A stretch of DNA of 64,000 nt from Peptoniphilus catoniae (lineage in GTDB: Bacteria; Bacillota; Clostridia; Tissierellales; Peptoniphilaceae): assembly GCF_901447155.2 (NCBI RefSeq), contig NZ_LR588414.1:329363-393362 (forward strand), in the 5' to 3' direction. The translations under genes were made by a program, and so were the position numbers. How positions within the stretch are numbered: position 1 is the stretch's first letter; each line of letters begins with the position of its first letter. Below, one piece after another: positions 50,920 through 63,438 of this stretch. The notes beneath the pieces are model-generated. The model was not told the origin of the DNA and made no database searches. It was given only the letters and a program-made list of their open reading frames with translations.

Positions 50920-51499
50920 AATATTTAGATTTATTGGTTTAATTTTTATTAAGCTGCTTTTTAGAGTGGAGCTTGTAGGAAAAGAAAATTTTCCTAAAGA
51001 GGGACCAATAATAGTAGCTCCAAACCATAAAAGTAATTTTGATCCTATTTTTGTATCATGTTTAATAAAAACTCAAATACATTGGATGGCAAAAAAAGAA
51101 CTTTATAGATCAAAGATTTTAGGATACATCGTAGATTTAATGGGGGCGTTTCCTGTAGACAGACAGGCAACTGATATTAAGGCAATAAAAAAAGCTATGG
51201 GAATATTGAAAGAGAAAAAGGTTCTTGGGATTTTCCCCGAAGGCACAAGAGTAAAAAACCAAGATTTTTCCAATCCAAAGTCAGGAGTTGCATTAATAGG
51301 ACATAGAACGAAATCAAAAATAGTTCCCATTTATATAGATGGAAATTATAAATTATTTAGAAAAATGAGACTTGTAATAAGGAAGCCTATAGATTTATCT
51401 CAAACGCCTAAACTTAATCAGAAAGATTATGATGATCTGGCTCTTAAGATATTAAAGTCCATATATGGGGTTGATGAAGATAGAAGTATTGGTAGCTGA
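50909..51499 (+). CDS. plsC: 1-acyl-sn-glycerol-3-phosphate acyltransferase
   Basis: 196 residues. Adds the second acyl chain to make phosphatidate. An N-terminal hydrophobic segment (about 4-20), catalytic N-H-K-S-N-F-D-P (H-x4-D, about 39) and F-P-E-G-T-R (about 110). ATG behind AAGAGGTAAAA. The C-terminal end overlaps ispH by 26-35 bases depending on the ispH start. Confidence 0.94.
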   Translation: MLYKIFRFIGLIFIKLLFRVELVGKENFPKEGPIIVAPNHKSNFDPIFVSCLIKTQIHWMAKKELYRSKILGYIVDLMGAFPVDRQATDIKAIKKAMGILKEKKVLGIFPEGTRVKNQDFSNPKSGVALIGHRTKSKIVPIYIDGNYKLFRKMRLVIRKPIDLSQTPKLNQKDYDDLALKILKSIYGVDEDRSIGS

Positions 51500-53543
51500 A
51501 AATGCCGGATTTTGTGGAGGAGTCAAAAGGGCTGTTATTTTAGCAAATAAAAATGCCGGTAAGGGTGTCTATAGTTTAGGCCCTTTAGTTCACAACAAAA
51601 GAGTTGTGGAAGATATAGAAAAGCTTGGAGTAGAAGTAGTTGATGAGTATCAAATACTCAACAATTCAAAAGTAATAATAAGATCTCATGGAGTTCATAA
51701 AAAGATAATAGATTATTTAAAGGATCAGGGTAATGAAATAATAGATTGTGTATGCCCTAAGGTTAAATTAATTTATAAAATTGTATCTGAAAAATATAAA
51801 GAAGGGTATAATGTAATCATATTTGGAGATCCCAATCATCCTGAGATAATATCAATTAATTCCTATGCCAATGATAAGGGTATAATTATTTCTTCGGAAG
51901 AAGATATTAACAAGGTGCCTTTTGGAAAGGCAATTCTTGTATCTCAAACGACAAATAATGAAGAAAAGTATGAAAATATAATAAATCTTTTAAAAAGCAT
52001 TTTAAAAGATGAAATTATAGTTTATAATACTATATGTAGCGCCACTAGAAAGAGACAAGAGTCTGCAAGGGAATTATCAAAAAAAGTAGACGCAATGATA
52101 GTTCTTGGAGATAAGAAAAGTTCAAACTCAAATAAGCTTGCAGAAGTGGCAAAAGAAAATTGTGAAAATGTATATTTTATAGAGTCAATAAATGACCTTA
52201 AATATAATAAATTAAAAAAATTTAATAAAATAGGTATTACCGCAGGGGCGTCCACACCTGAGTCGGTAATCAAGGAGGCTGTTAGTAGTATGGAAAATTT
52301 TGACAACAATGAGATGATGGAAGCTATCGAGAGCTCTTTTAAGAAAATTAGAAGAGGCGAAGTAGTTGAAGGAGAAGTTTTATTTGTAAATGAGAGTGAA
52401 GTTATGGTTAACATCGGTTATAGATCAGATGGCATAATTTCAAAAGAGGAGATTTCAAAAGATCCCGACGTAAAACCGGAAGATGTTTTTAAACCTGGCG
52501 ACAAAATCCAAGTCTATGTAATGAAAATAGATGATGGTGACGGAAATGTTGTACTTTCTGCAAAAAGAGTTGAAAGCATGAAGGTTTGGGACGAAGTCGA
52601 AGAAATGTTTAAAGAAGGTAAGAAGGTAGAAGTAAAAGTTAAGTCAGTTGTAAAAGGTGGACTTATTGCAGATCTTGAAGGCCTAAAGGCATTTATTCCC
52701 GCATCTCATGTATCAGTTAGATTCCAAAAAGACTTGTCAAAATATGTTTCTGAAACCATGCTTTGTGAAATCATTGATTTTGATAAAGCAAAAAGAAGAA
52801 TTGTTCTTTCAAGAAAGAATGTAGAATCAGAAGAATTGGAAGAAAAAAGATCCGCTGTTTATAATTCACTTGCAGTTGGAGATGTAATAGAAGGTACAGT
52901 TCAAAGACTTACCAATTTTGGAGCATTTGTAGATGTTGGCGGAGTCGATGGATTAATTCATATATCAGAACTTTCATGGAATAGAGTTAAACATCCATCA
53001 GATGTAGTTGCACCTGGACAAAAGGTAAAAGTTCAAGTTTTAAATGTAGATGAAGAAAAGAATAGAATAGCTTTAGGTTTAAAACAAACATCTAAAAAAC
53101 CATGGGACATTTTTGTTGAAAATGTAAAAGTTGGAGATGTAATAGAAGGCAAAGTAGTAAATCTTCTTGATTTTGGTGCATTTGTAAGACTTGAATCAGG
53201 AGTTGACGGATTACTTCACGTTTCACAAATTTCAAGAGAACATGTTGAAAAACCTTCAGACAAGCTTGAAATAGGTCAAGAGATAACTGTAAAGGTTACA
53301 GACATCAACGAAGAAGAAAAGAAAATTTCTCTATCAATGAAAGCTCTACTTGAACCTGAGGTTGAAGAAGAAGTAGAGGAAGAAGTTCAAAGTCAAAGCT
53401 ATGAAGAAGAACCAGTGGAAGAAGTACAAGAAAAAGTTGAAGAAAAACAAATTGAAGAAGTAAAAGAAGATGACACTTCTTCATCAGATAACTTTAACAC
53501 CACTCTTGGAGATCTTCTTGGCGGTTTAAAACTTGAAGACTAA
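51474..53543 (+). CDS. ispH: IspH-ribosomal protein S1 fusion (HMBPP reductase plus four S1 domains)
   Basis: About 689 residues. Residues 1-280 are IspH, the [4Fe-4S] enzyme giving IPP and DMAPP in the MEP pathway: Cys14 (G-F-C-G-G-V), Cys94 (C-P-K-V) and Cys188 (T-I-C-S-A-T) hold the cluster; T-A-G-A-S-T-P near 260 is conserved. S1 RNA-binding domains lie at about 295-365, 380-448, 466-535 and 551-622, then a Glu/Val-rich acidic tail. Such fusions are known in Clostridia. ATG at 51474 fits the IspH family start; ATG at 51465 adds three residues and is equally possible. Overlaps plsC. A terminator follows. Confidence 0.94.
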   Translation: MKIEVLVAENAGFCGGVKRAVILANKNAGKGVYSLGPLVHNKRVVEDIEKLGVEVVDEYQILNNSKVIIRSHGVHKKIIDYLKDQGNEIIDCVCPKVKLIYKIVSEKYKEGYNVIIFGDPNHPEIISINSYANDKGIIISSEEDINKVPFGKAILVSQTTNNEEKYENIINLLKSILKDEIIVYNTICSATRKRQESARELSKKVDAMIVLGDKKSSNSNKLAEVAKENCENVYFIESINDLKYNKLKKFNKIGITAGASTPESVIKEAVSSMENFDNNEMMEAIESSFKKIRRGEVVEGEVLFVNESEVMVNIGYRSDGIISKEEISKDPDVKPEDVFKPGDKIQVYVMKIDDGDGNVVLSAKRVESMKVWDEVEEMFKEGKKVEVKVKSVVKGGLIADLEGLKAFIPASHVSVRFQKDLSKYVSETMLCEIIDFDKAKRRIVLSRKNVESEELEEKRSAVYNSLAVGDVIEGTVQRLTNFGAFVDVGGVDGLIHISELSWNRVKHPSDVVAPGQKVKVQVLNVDEEKNRIALGLKQTSKKPWDIFVENVKVGDVIEGKVVNLLDFGAFVRLESGVDGLLHVSQISREHVEKPSDKLEIGQEITVKVTDINEEEKKISLSMKALLEPEVEEEVEEEVQSQSYEEEPVEEVQEKVEEKQIEEVKEDDTSSSDNFNTTLGDLLGGLKLED

Positions 53544-53552
53544 TTAAAAGAT

Positions 53553-53589
53553 TTAAGGGGAATGATTTGTTCATTCCCTTTTTTTATTA
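53553..53589 (+). terminator. Intrinsic terminator after ispH/S1
   Basis: AAGGGGAATGA / TTCATTCCCTT stem and a T7 run, about 10 bases after the stop. Confidence 0.92.
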
Positions 53590-53605
53590 GTATTAGGAGA
53601 AGTTT

Positions 53606-54076
53606 ATGAAAAAAACAAATGCTGTAAGAATTTTAGATAGCAAAAAAATTAAATATGACTTAGTGGAATATAGTACAGATGGAGGAATATCCGGAATCGA
53701 TGTAGCAAGAAAAACCGGAGAGGATCCTCTTAGAGTATATAAAACCTTAGTAACTGAGTCTAAGGAAAAAAATTACTATGTATTTGTAATACCAGTTGAG
53801 AAAGAATTAGATTTAAAAAAAGCGGCTAGGGTTGTTGGAAGCAAAAAAATAGATATGATTGCCCAAAGAGATTTACTTCCTTTAACAGGTTATATCCATG
53901 GAGGTTGCTCCCCAATAGGAATGAAAAAACTTTTTCCAACCTTTATAGATGAGAGTGCCAAAGATCTTAGCTATATATTTGTCAGTGGAGGCAAGGTAGG
54001 TATACAGGTAAAGATTAATCCCTTATCTCTTGCTGATTTAATAGAAGCTAAGTTATCAGACTTAACTAATAAATAA
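53606..54076 (+). CDS. ybaK: Cys-tRNA(Pro)/Cys-tRNA(Cys) deacylase YbaK/EbsC family
   Basis: 156 residues. A trans-editing enzyme hydrolysing mischarged Cys-tRNA(Pro). Typical K-T-L-V-T and V-I-P-V-E-K-E-L-D-L-K-K-A-A-R; the conserved G-Y-I-H-G-G-C-S-P-I-G segment and catalytic Lys in V-G-S-K-K are present. ATG behind TAGGAGAAGTTT. Monocistronic between two terminators. Confidence 0.92.
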   Translation: MKKTNAVRILDSKKIKYDLVEYSTDGGISGIDVARKTGEDPLRVYKTLVTESKEKNYYVFVIPVEKELDLKKAARVVGSKKIDMIAQRDLLPLTGYIHGGCSPIGMKKLFPTFIDESAKDLSYIFVSGGKVGIQVKINPLSLADLIEAKLSDLTNK

Positions 54077-54102
54077 GAGGGTTGACCCCTCTTTTTTATT
54101 TT
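54073..54102 (+). terminator. Intrinsic terminator after ybaK
   Basis: AGAGGG / CCCTCT with a short TTGAC loop and T6, overlapping the end of the stop codon. Confidence 0.88.
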
Positions 54103-54117
54103 AAAAGAAGACTCTTA

Positions 54118-54126
54118 TGTTATAAT
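54118..54126 (+). promoter_or_regulatory. Extended -10 promoter of the small SLH gene
   Basis: TGTTATAAT, with no convincing -35, 23 bases before the ATG at 54149. Confidence 0.55.
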
Positions 54127-54148
54127 ATACTAGGAGGAAGGACAAATA

Positions 54149-55288
54149 ATGAAAAAATTTTTACTAATGGCAATTTTTATATTTACTCTTATAAATACTA
54201 AGACTTATGCAAAATCTTATAAAGATTTAACCCATGATGGAGATTATAGTTGGGCCTATAGTGCTGTAGAATACTTATCAGATAAGGGAATCTTCGAAGG
54301 ATATCCTGATGGAAATTTTAAGCCTTATAGGGCTGTAAGTTTTCTTGAAATTATGCAGGTAATTAAAAATATAAACAATCCTACGTCCAACGAAGTCGAG
54401 TTGGCAAGAAATACTTATGAAACTCTTGCAAAATCAGCAGGGGTACCTGATTGGGCTATTGATGCCTTATGCTACAACTTGTTTATTAATACAATTACAC
54501 CATCTACTTTAGATGCGGCGAATAAAAGAGGTTTTTTAAAAGATACGGATCCTGTTTATCCTGATAGAAATTCTGTTACCGTTTATTTTGCAAGAGCATT
54601 TAAAATAAGTGAGGATACCGATTTTTCACAACTAAAACATACTGATCTTGATGCCATACCTTATATGACCAAGTCTTATTTGGTAAATCTTGTTAAATCG
54701 GGAATCTATTCCGATACAGGCAGCGATGGCTACTTTAATGGTAATAAATACATAAGAAGGTCTGAAGTTGCGGTAATTGCTGATAGATATTTAAAATCAT
54801 CCTTGCCTTTAGATGCAAATAGTGGTCCTATACTTACAAAGACTTTTGTGGAAGGATTTGTTGAATCTGTAAGCCTTAATGGAAAAGATTCGATTATGAA
54901 AATAAATGGAGTAGATTATAAATTTGACAGTAACGATATTTATGTAATGGAACTTAATACAAATGAATATTTTGATTTTAAGAAAATAGAAGGTTATAAA
55001 GTAAAAGCGTCTCTTAAAGACGGAATAATAAAGAATATCAGCTTTATCGATGAAAAAGGGGATATATTAAAGGAAAGCCAGGTTACTTTTAAGGCTGAAC
55101 TTTTAATTTTAAGAAGTGAAAGCGGCAATATGGATCTTAGAATTTTAGAGTCTGATAGTAGCTTTTTAACTCCTGGTTCCATTATTACTATAAATAATCC
55201 AGGAGATTATAAAGTAGGCGATATTTTAAATATTTATGCCAATTTAATAGATAGAGAACTTAGGGATATAAAAATTGAAAAATTATAG
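54149..55288 (+). CDS. Secreted SLH-domain protein with an unknown C-terminal domain
   Basis: 379 residues. Signal peptide (K-K-F-L-L-M-A-I-F-I-F-T-L, cleavage after TYA about residue 21). Residues 25-75 are an SLH motif (D-L-T-H-D-G-D-Y-S-W-A-Y-S-A-V, then G-Y-P-D-G-N-F-K-P); two more divergent SLH-like segments reach residue 220 (F-L-K-D-T-D-P-V-Y-P-D-R-N-S; I-R-R-S-E-V-A-V-I-A-D-R). Residues 230-379 form a beta-rich domain I do not recognise. Unlike the two large SLH proteins, the anchor is N-terminal. Strong AGGAGGAAGG site. Own promoter and terminator. Probably wall-associated; role unknown. Confidence 0.87.
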   Translation: MKKFLLMAIFIFTLINTKTYAKSYKDLTHDGDYSWAYSAVEYLSDKGIFEGYPDGNFKPYRAVSFLEIMQVIKNINNPTSNEVELARNTYETLAKSAGVPDWAIDALCYNLFINTITPSTLDAANKRGFLKDTDPVYPDRNSVTVYFARAFKISEDTDFSQLKHTDLDAIPYMTKSYLVNLVKSGIYSDTGSDGYFNGNKYIRRSEVAVIADRYLKSSLPLDANSGPILTKTFVEGFVESVSLNGKDSIMKINGVDYKFDSNDIYVMELNTNEYFDFKKIEGYKVKASLKDGIIKNISFIDEKGDILKESQVTFKAELLILRSESGNMDLRILESDSSFLTPGSIITINNPGDYKVGDILNIYANLIDRELRDIKIEKL

Positions 55289-55315
55289 TGAAGGTAAGAC
55301 CTTCACTTTTTTGGT
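55287..55315 (+). terminator. Intrinsic terminator after the small SLH gene
   Basis: AGTGAAGGT / ACCTTCACT perfect stem overlapping the TAG stop, followed by T6. Confidence 0.9.
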
Positions 55316-55320
55316 GATAT

Positions 55321-56020
55321 ATGAATAGATATACAAGAAGTGAAATGCTTATAGGAAAAGAAAATATAGAAAAGCTAAATTCCAAGAAGATTTTAGTATT
55401 CGGCCTTGGAGGGGTAGGAGGGTCTTTGTGTGAGGCCATTTTACGTTCAGGTGTAAGACAATTAACTATAGTTGATTGTGACATAGTGGATATTACAAAT
55501 CTTAACAGACAGTTAATTGCGACAAATAAAACCATAGGAAGAAAAAAAGTAGATGCTATGGAAGAAAGACTTATGGAAATAGATCCGCAAGCCCGTATAG
55601 AAAAAGTTTTTAAAAGGCTTAGTCCAGATAGACTTTCAGACTTTAGTATAGATGACTACGATTTTATAGCAGACGCTATAGATGATGTTAAAGCTAAATT
55701 AGCTTTGGCTGAATTTTGTTTCAAAAATGATTATAGGCTTATTTCAGCTATGGGTGCGGGAAATAGAATGGACCCTACAAAGCTAAGAATAGGCGATATA
55801 TATGACACTTCCATGGACCCCTTAGCCAGGGTTATAAGAAGGGAGCTTAAGAAAAGAGGAGTAAAGAATCTTACAGTAGTTTATTCCCTTGAGGAGCCTA
55901 TTAAGTTAAAATTCAGAGCAAATAAAGAATCTACTCCGGGATCTATGGCCTTTGTGCCGCCTGTAAGTGGAATGATTATGGCATCATATATAGTAAAAGA
56001 ACTAATAAAGCAGGAGAAAA

Positions 56021-56031
<11 letters not shown>
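55321..56031 (+). CDS. tcdA: tRNA threonylcarbamoyladenosine dehydratase
   Basis: 236 residues, ThiF/MoeB-like E1 fold. Nucleotide-binding G-L-G-G-V-G-G (about 28-34), D-C-D-I-V-D-I-T-N-L-N-R-Q, and A-M-G-A-G-N-R-M-D-P. Cyclises t6A37 to ct6A in tRNAs reading ANN codons, using ATP. ATG at 55321 behind GGTGAT, only a few bases after the terminator; its own promoter is not evident. Its end overlaps pcrA by 11 bases. Confidence 0.92.
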
Positions 56032-60194
<4,163 letters not shown>

Positions 60195-60195
60195 A

Positions 60196-60474
60196 ATGGA
60201 ATCTAAAGATATTTTGCACATTGCCCAGATAGCCATGATTGATTTTAATGAAGAAGAGCTGGCAGGATTTGAAAAAGATTTTATAGAGACAATGGAATTA
60301 ATTGAGAATATTAAAGATATAAAAACTGATGATGAAATGACTTTCCAGGTAAATAATACTACTAATAATTTAAGACCTGATGAAATCAAAGAAAGCCTAA
60401 GTCAGGAAGATGCCGTTGCTAATGCTAAAGAGGAAAAGTATGGCTACTTTAATATTATTAAATTTGTAGATTAG
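60196..60474 (+). CDS. gatC: Aspartyl/glutamyl-tRNA amidotransferase subunit C
   Basis: 92 residues, the small clasp subunit of GatCAB. Helical N-terminus (H-I-A-Q-I-A-M-I-D-F-N-E-E-E) and the C-terminal L-R-P-D-E ... Y-F-N-I-I-K motif. AGGAGG precedes ATG, 1 base after ligA. gatA follows after 10 bases. Confidence 0.93.
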   Translation: MESKDILHIAQIAMIDFNEEELAGFEKDFIETMELIENIKDIKTDDEMTFQVNNTTNNLRPDEIKESLSQEDAVANAKEEKYGYFNIIKFVD

Positions 60475-60484
60475 AGGTGTAAAG

Positions 60485-61933
60485 TTGGATTTAACAAAGT
60501 TAAAAGCAAGAGAACTTATATCAGGATATGAGAATAGAGATTTTTCAGTTGAAGAGGTAACAAGAGCCTATCTTGAAAAAATAAAGGAAGATGACAAGGA
60601 CCTTAATGCCTATATTACTGTATGTGAGGATCAGGCTATAGAAACTGCTAAGAGAGTTGATAAAAAATTTCAGGATAGAGAAGAGATGGGAATCCTAAGG
60701 GGAGTTCCTATAAGTTTAAAAGATAATATTGCAGTGAAAAACGTTAGAATGACTTGTGCTTCAAAGATGCTTGAAAATTTTATACCCTACTATGAATCTA
60801 CAGTTTCTGAAAAAATAAAGAAAAATGACGGTATTATACTAGGAAAAGTGAACATGGATGAGTTTGCCATGGGAGCATCAACAAAAACATCTTACTTTGG
60901 ACCATCAAAAAATCCTCTTAATAAGGATTTAATCCCGGGAGGATCTTCAGGAGGATCAGCTGCAGCTTTAGCAGGGGAAGAATGCGCTTTGTCAGTAGGC
61001 AGTGATACTGGAGGCTCAATAAGGCAACCGGCAAGCTTTTGCGGTTTAGTAGGCATTAAACCCACCTACGGAAGCATATCAAGATTTGGAGTATCAACTA
61101 TGGCAAACACTTTTGATCAAGTGGGATCTTTCGGTAAAGATGTGGAAGATGCAGCTTTACTTTTAAAGGCTCTTGAAGGTAGAAGTGAGAAAGATGCCAC
61201 ATCTGTAGGCAATCCTTCACTACATGAACCATATAATGAAGGTGATTCGATTACTTATTTAAAAGGTCTAAAAATTGCTATACCTAAGCTTTATATGGAC
61301 ATGGAGCTTAATGAAAGAGTAAAGTCTGACTATAACAAGGCAATAGAAATTTTTGAAAAAAACGGAGCAGAAATTGAAATAGTTGATATGGATTCTTTAA
61401 AGTATGTGGTGGAAACCTATCATATAATAACCAACGGAGAAATAGCTCCTAATATGGAGAGATTCGATGGTTTAAGATACGCTCATAGGGCAAAAGAATA
61501 CAGTAATTATGAAGAAATGTTTAGTAAATCAAGAGCAGAAGGCTTTGGAGAAGAAGTAAAAAGAAGGATTATGATAGGTACTCATATACTTAGTTTAGAA
61601 TTTGCCAAGGATTATTACTATAAGGCACTTAAAGTAAGAAATATGATTAAAAGAGATATGGAAAATGTCCTTAAAAATAATCAACTTATACTTTGCCCAA
61701 CATCTCCGATTCTTCCTTACAGAATAGAAGAAAATATAAGTCCTGTGGAAATGTATAAGGCGGATCTGTTTACCATACCTGCAAATATGGCAGGATGTCC
61801 TTCAATGAGTATACCTATGCCTAAGATTGACGGCTTATCAGTAGGTATAGAATTAACGGCAAATAGATTTAAGGATGATGAAATGATTAAAGCCGCTCTA
61901 GGTTTTGAAAGGAGCATAAATAATGGCATATAA
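60485..61933 (+). CDS. gatA: Glutamyl-tRNA(Gln) amidotransferase subunit A
   Basis: 482 residues. Amidase-signature Ser-cisSer-Lys triad: Lys in S-L-K-D-N (about 79), G-G-S-S-G-G-S-A-A-A-L (about 155) and G-S-D-T-G-G-S-I-R (about 176). Releases ammonia from glutamine and channels it to GatB. TTG start behind GAGGTGTAAAG; no nearer ATG fits. Overlaps gatB by 11 bases. Presence of GatCAB implies indirect Gln-tRNA and/or Asn-tRNA synthesis. Confidence 0.95.
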   Translation: MDLTKLKARELISGYENRDFSVEEVTRAYLEKIKEDDKDLNAYITVCEDQAIETAKRVDKKFQDREEMGILRGVPISLKDNIAVKNVRMTCASKMLENFIPYYESTVSEKIKKNDGIILGKVNMDEFAMGASTKTSYFGPSKNPLNKDLIPGGSSGGSAAALAGEECALSVGSDTGGSIRQPASFCGLVGIKPTYGSISRFGVSTMANTFDQVGSFGKDVEDAALLLKALEGRSEKDATSVGNPSLHEPYNEGDSITYLKGLKIAIPKLYMDMELNERVKSDYNKAIEIFEKNGAEIEIVDMDSLKYVVETYHIITNGEIAPNMERFDGLRYAHRAKEYSNYEEMFSKSRAEGFGEEVKRRIMIGTHILSLEFAKDYYYKALKVRNMIKRDMENVLKNNQLILCPTSPILPYRIEENISPVEMYKADLFTIPANMAGCPSMSIPMPKIDGLSVGIELTANRFKDDEMIKAALGFERSINNGI

Positions 61934-63341
61934 AACTATAGTAGGACTTGAAATACACGTAGAACTGTCAACTAAAACTAAAGCCTTTTGCTCCTGTAAA
62001 AATGAGTTTGGAGGAGAACCTAATACAAGAGTATGCCCTGTTTGTTTAGGACTTCCGGGAGGGCTTCCTGTTTTAAATGAAGAAGTTGTAAACTACACTT
62101 TAATGGCAGCTTTGGCTCTTAACTGTCAAATACAAAAGTTGTCGAAATTTGACAGAAAAAATTATTTCTATCCGGACCTTACAAAGGGTTATCAAATAAC
62201 TCAAGATGATATGCCTATATGCACTGAGGGATATATAGAAATAGATGGAGACTTGGGAGCAAAAAGAGTAGGAATTTATAAAATTCAAATAGAAGAAGAC
62301 ACAGCTAAGTCTCTTCATACTGAAAATAATGAAACTCTAATGGATTATAATAGATGCGGAGTACCGCTAATAGAAATAGTTTCAAAACCAGATATGAGCT
62401 CAGGAAGAGAGGCTAGACTTTTTCTTGAAAATTTAAAAAGTACATTAACATATTTGGGAATATCAGACTGCAAAATGGAGGAAGGATCTCTAAGATGTGA
62501 CGTAAACGTAAATGTAGTAGATGAAGAAAGTGGAAAGAAAACTGCAGTTACTGAAGTTAAAAACCTTAATTCCTTTAGAGGAGTTGAAAAGGCAATTGAC
62601 TACGAAGTTAAGAGACATATTGAGCTTCTTGAAACAGGAGAAAAAGAAATAAGAACCACTAGACGTTGGGATGATGTAAATAACGAAACAGTTCTTATGA
62701 GAGTAAAGTATACGGTGGCAGACTATAGATTTGCACCTGAAGGAGACCTACCTCAACTACTTGTTGAAGATTCAAGAATAGAAGAAGTTAAAAAAAGAAT
62801 GCCTGAGCTGCCCTTAGATAAGGAAAAAAGATTTATAGAAGAATATAATTTGCCTGAATATGATGCAAAAGTTCTTACATCATCTAAAGAGTTGTCCGTT
62901 TTTTATGAAGATGCGGCTAAAAACTTTAATGATTACAATTTAATCTCTAATTGGATAATGACAGAGCTCCTAAGAAGAGTGGAGGATGTAGAAAAATTTG
63001 AACTTCCTTTTAAATCCGACGACTTTATAGATCTGCTAAAAGCAGTAAAATCAGGAGAAATAAATAATAATGTAGGCAAAAAGGTTCTAAGAGAAATGTT
63101 CGAAACGTCTAAGAAGCCAAGAGACATTATAGAAGAAAAGGGACTGGCACAAATTTCAGATTCCTCAAAAATAGAGGAAATAGTAAAAGAAATTTTAGAA
63201 AAGAATCCTCAATCAATAGAAGACTATAGAGCCGGTAAGGATAGAGCTTTAGGCTTTTTAGTAGGACAGGTAATGAAAGCTTCAAGAGGAAAGGCAAATC
63301 CTCAAATGGTAAATAAATTAATACTTGAAAAACTTAAATAG
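61923..63341 (+). CDS. gatB: Aspartyl/glutamyl-tRNA amidotransferase subunit B
   Basis: 472 residues. I-V-G-L-E-I-H-V-E-L at the N-terminus, C-x-C ... C-P-V-C-L-G zinc motif (about 21-43), F-D-R-K-N-Y-F-Y-P-D-L kinase motif, and the C-terminal YqeY-like tail domain. Activates Glu- or Asp-tRNA with ATP and amidates it. ATG behind AAGGAGCATAAAT. Last gene of the operon. Confidence 0.96.
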   Translation: MAYKTIVGLEIHVELSTKTKAFCSCKNEFGGEPNTRVCPVCLGLPGGLPVLNEEVVNYTLMAALALNCQIQKLSKFDRKNYFYPDLTKGYQITQDDMPICTEGYIEIDGDLGAKRVGIYKIQIEEDTAKSLHTENNETLMDYNRCGVPLIEIVSKPDMSSGREARLFLENLKSTLTYLGISDCKMEEGSLRCDVNVNVVDEESGKKTAVTEVKNLNSFRGVEKAIDYEVKRHIELLETGEKEIRTTRRWDDVNNETVLMRVKYTVADYRFAPEGDLPQLLVEDSRIEEVKKRMPELPLDKEKRFIEEYNLPEYDAKVLTSSKELSVFYEDAAKNFNDYNLISNWIMTELLRRVEDVEKFELPFKSDDFIDLLKAVKSGEINNNVGKKVLREMFETSKKPRDIIEEKGLAQISDSSKIEEIVKEILEKNPQSIEDYRAGKDRALGFLVGQVMKASRGKANPQMVNKLILEKLK

Positions 63342-63397
63342 AGGATTAGGCCACGACTATTACTAGTAATTGTTATTGCTGTTAAAACTAGTTAAAT

Positions 63398-63437
63398 AAA
63401 AAAGGATATTAGTTAATTAGCTAATATCCTTATTTTA
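63398..63437. terminator. Bidirectional terminator between gatB and the DUF1847 gene
   Basis: AAGGATATTAG / CTAATATCCTT perfect 11-bp stem, with A-rich sequence on the left and T-rich on the right, so it serves gatB (+) and the converging gene (-). Confidence 0.88.
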
Positions 63438-63438
63438 A

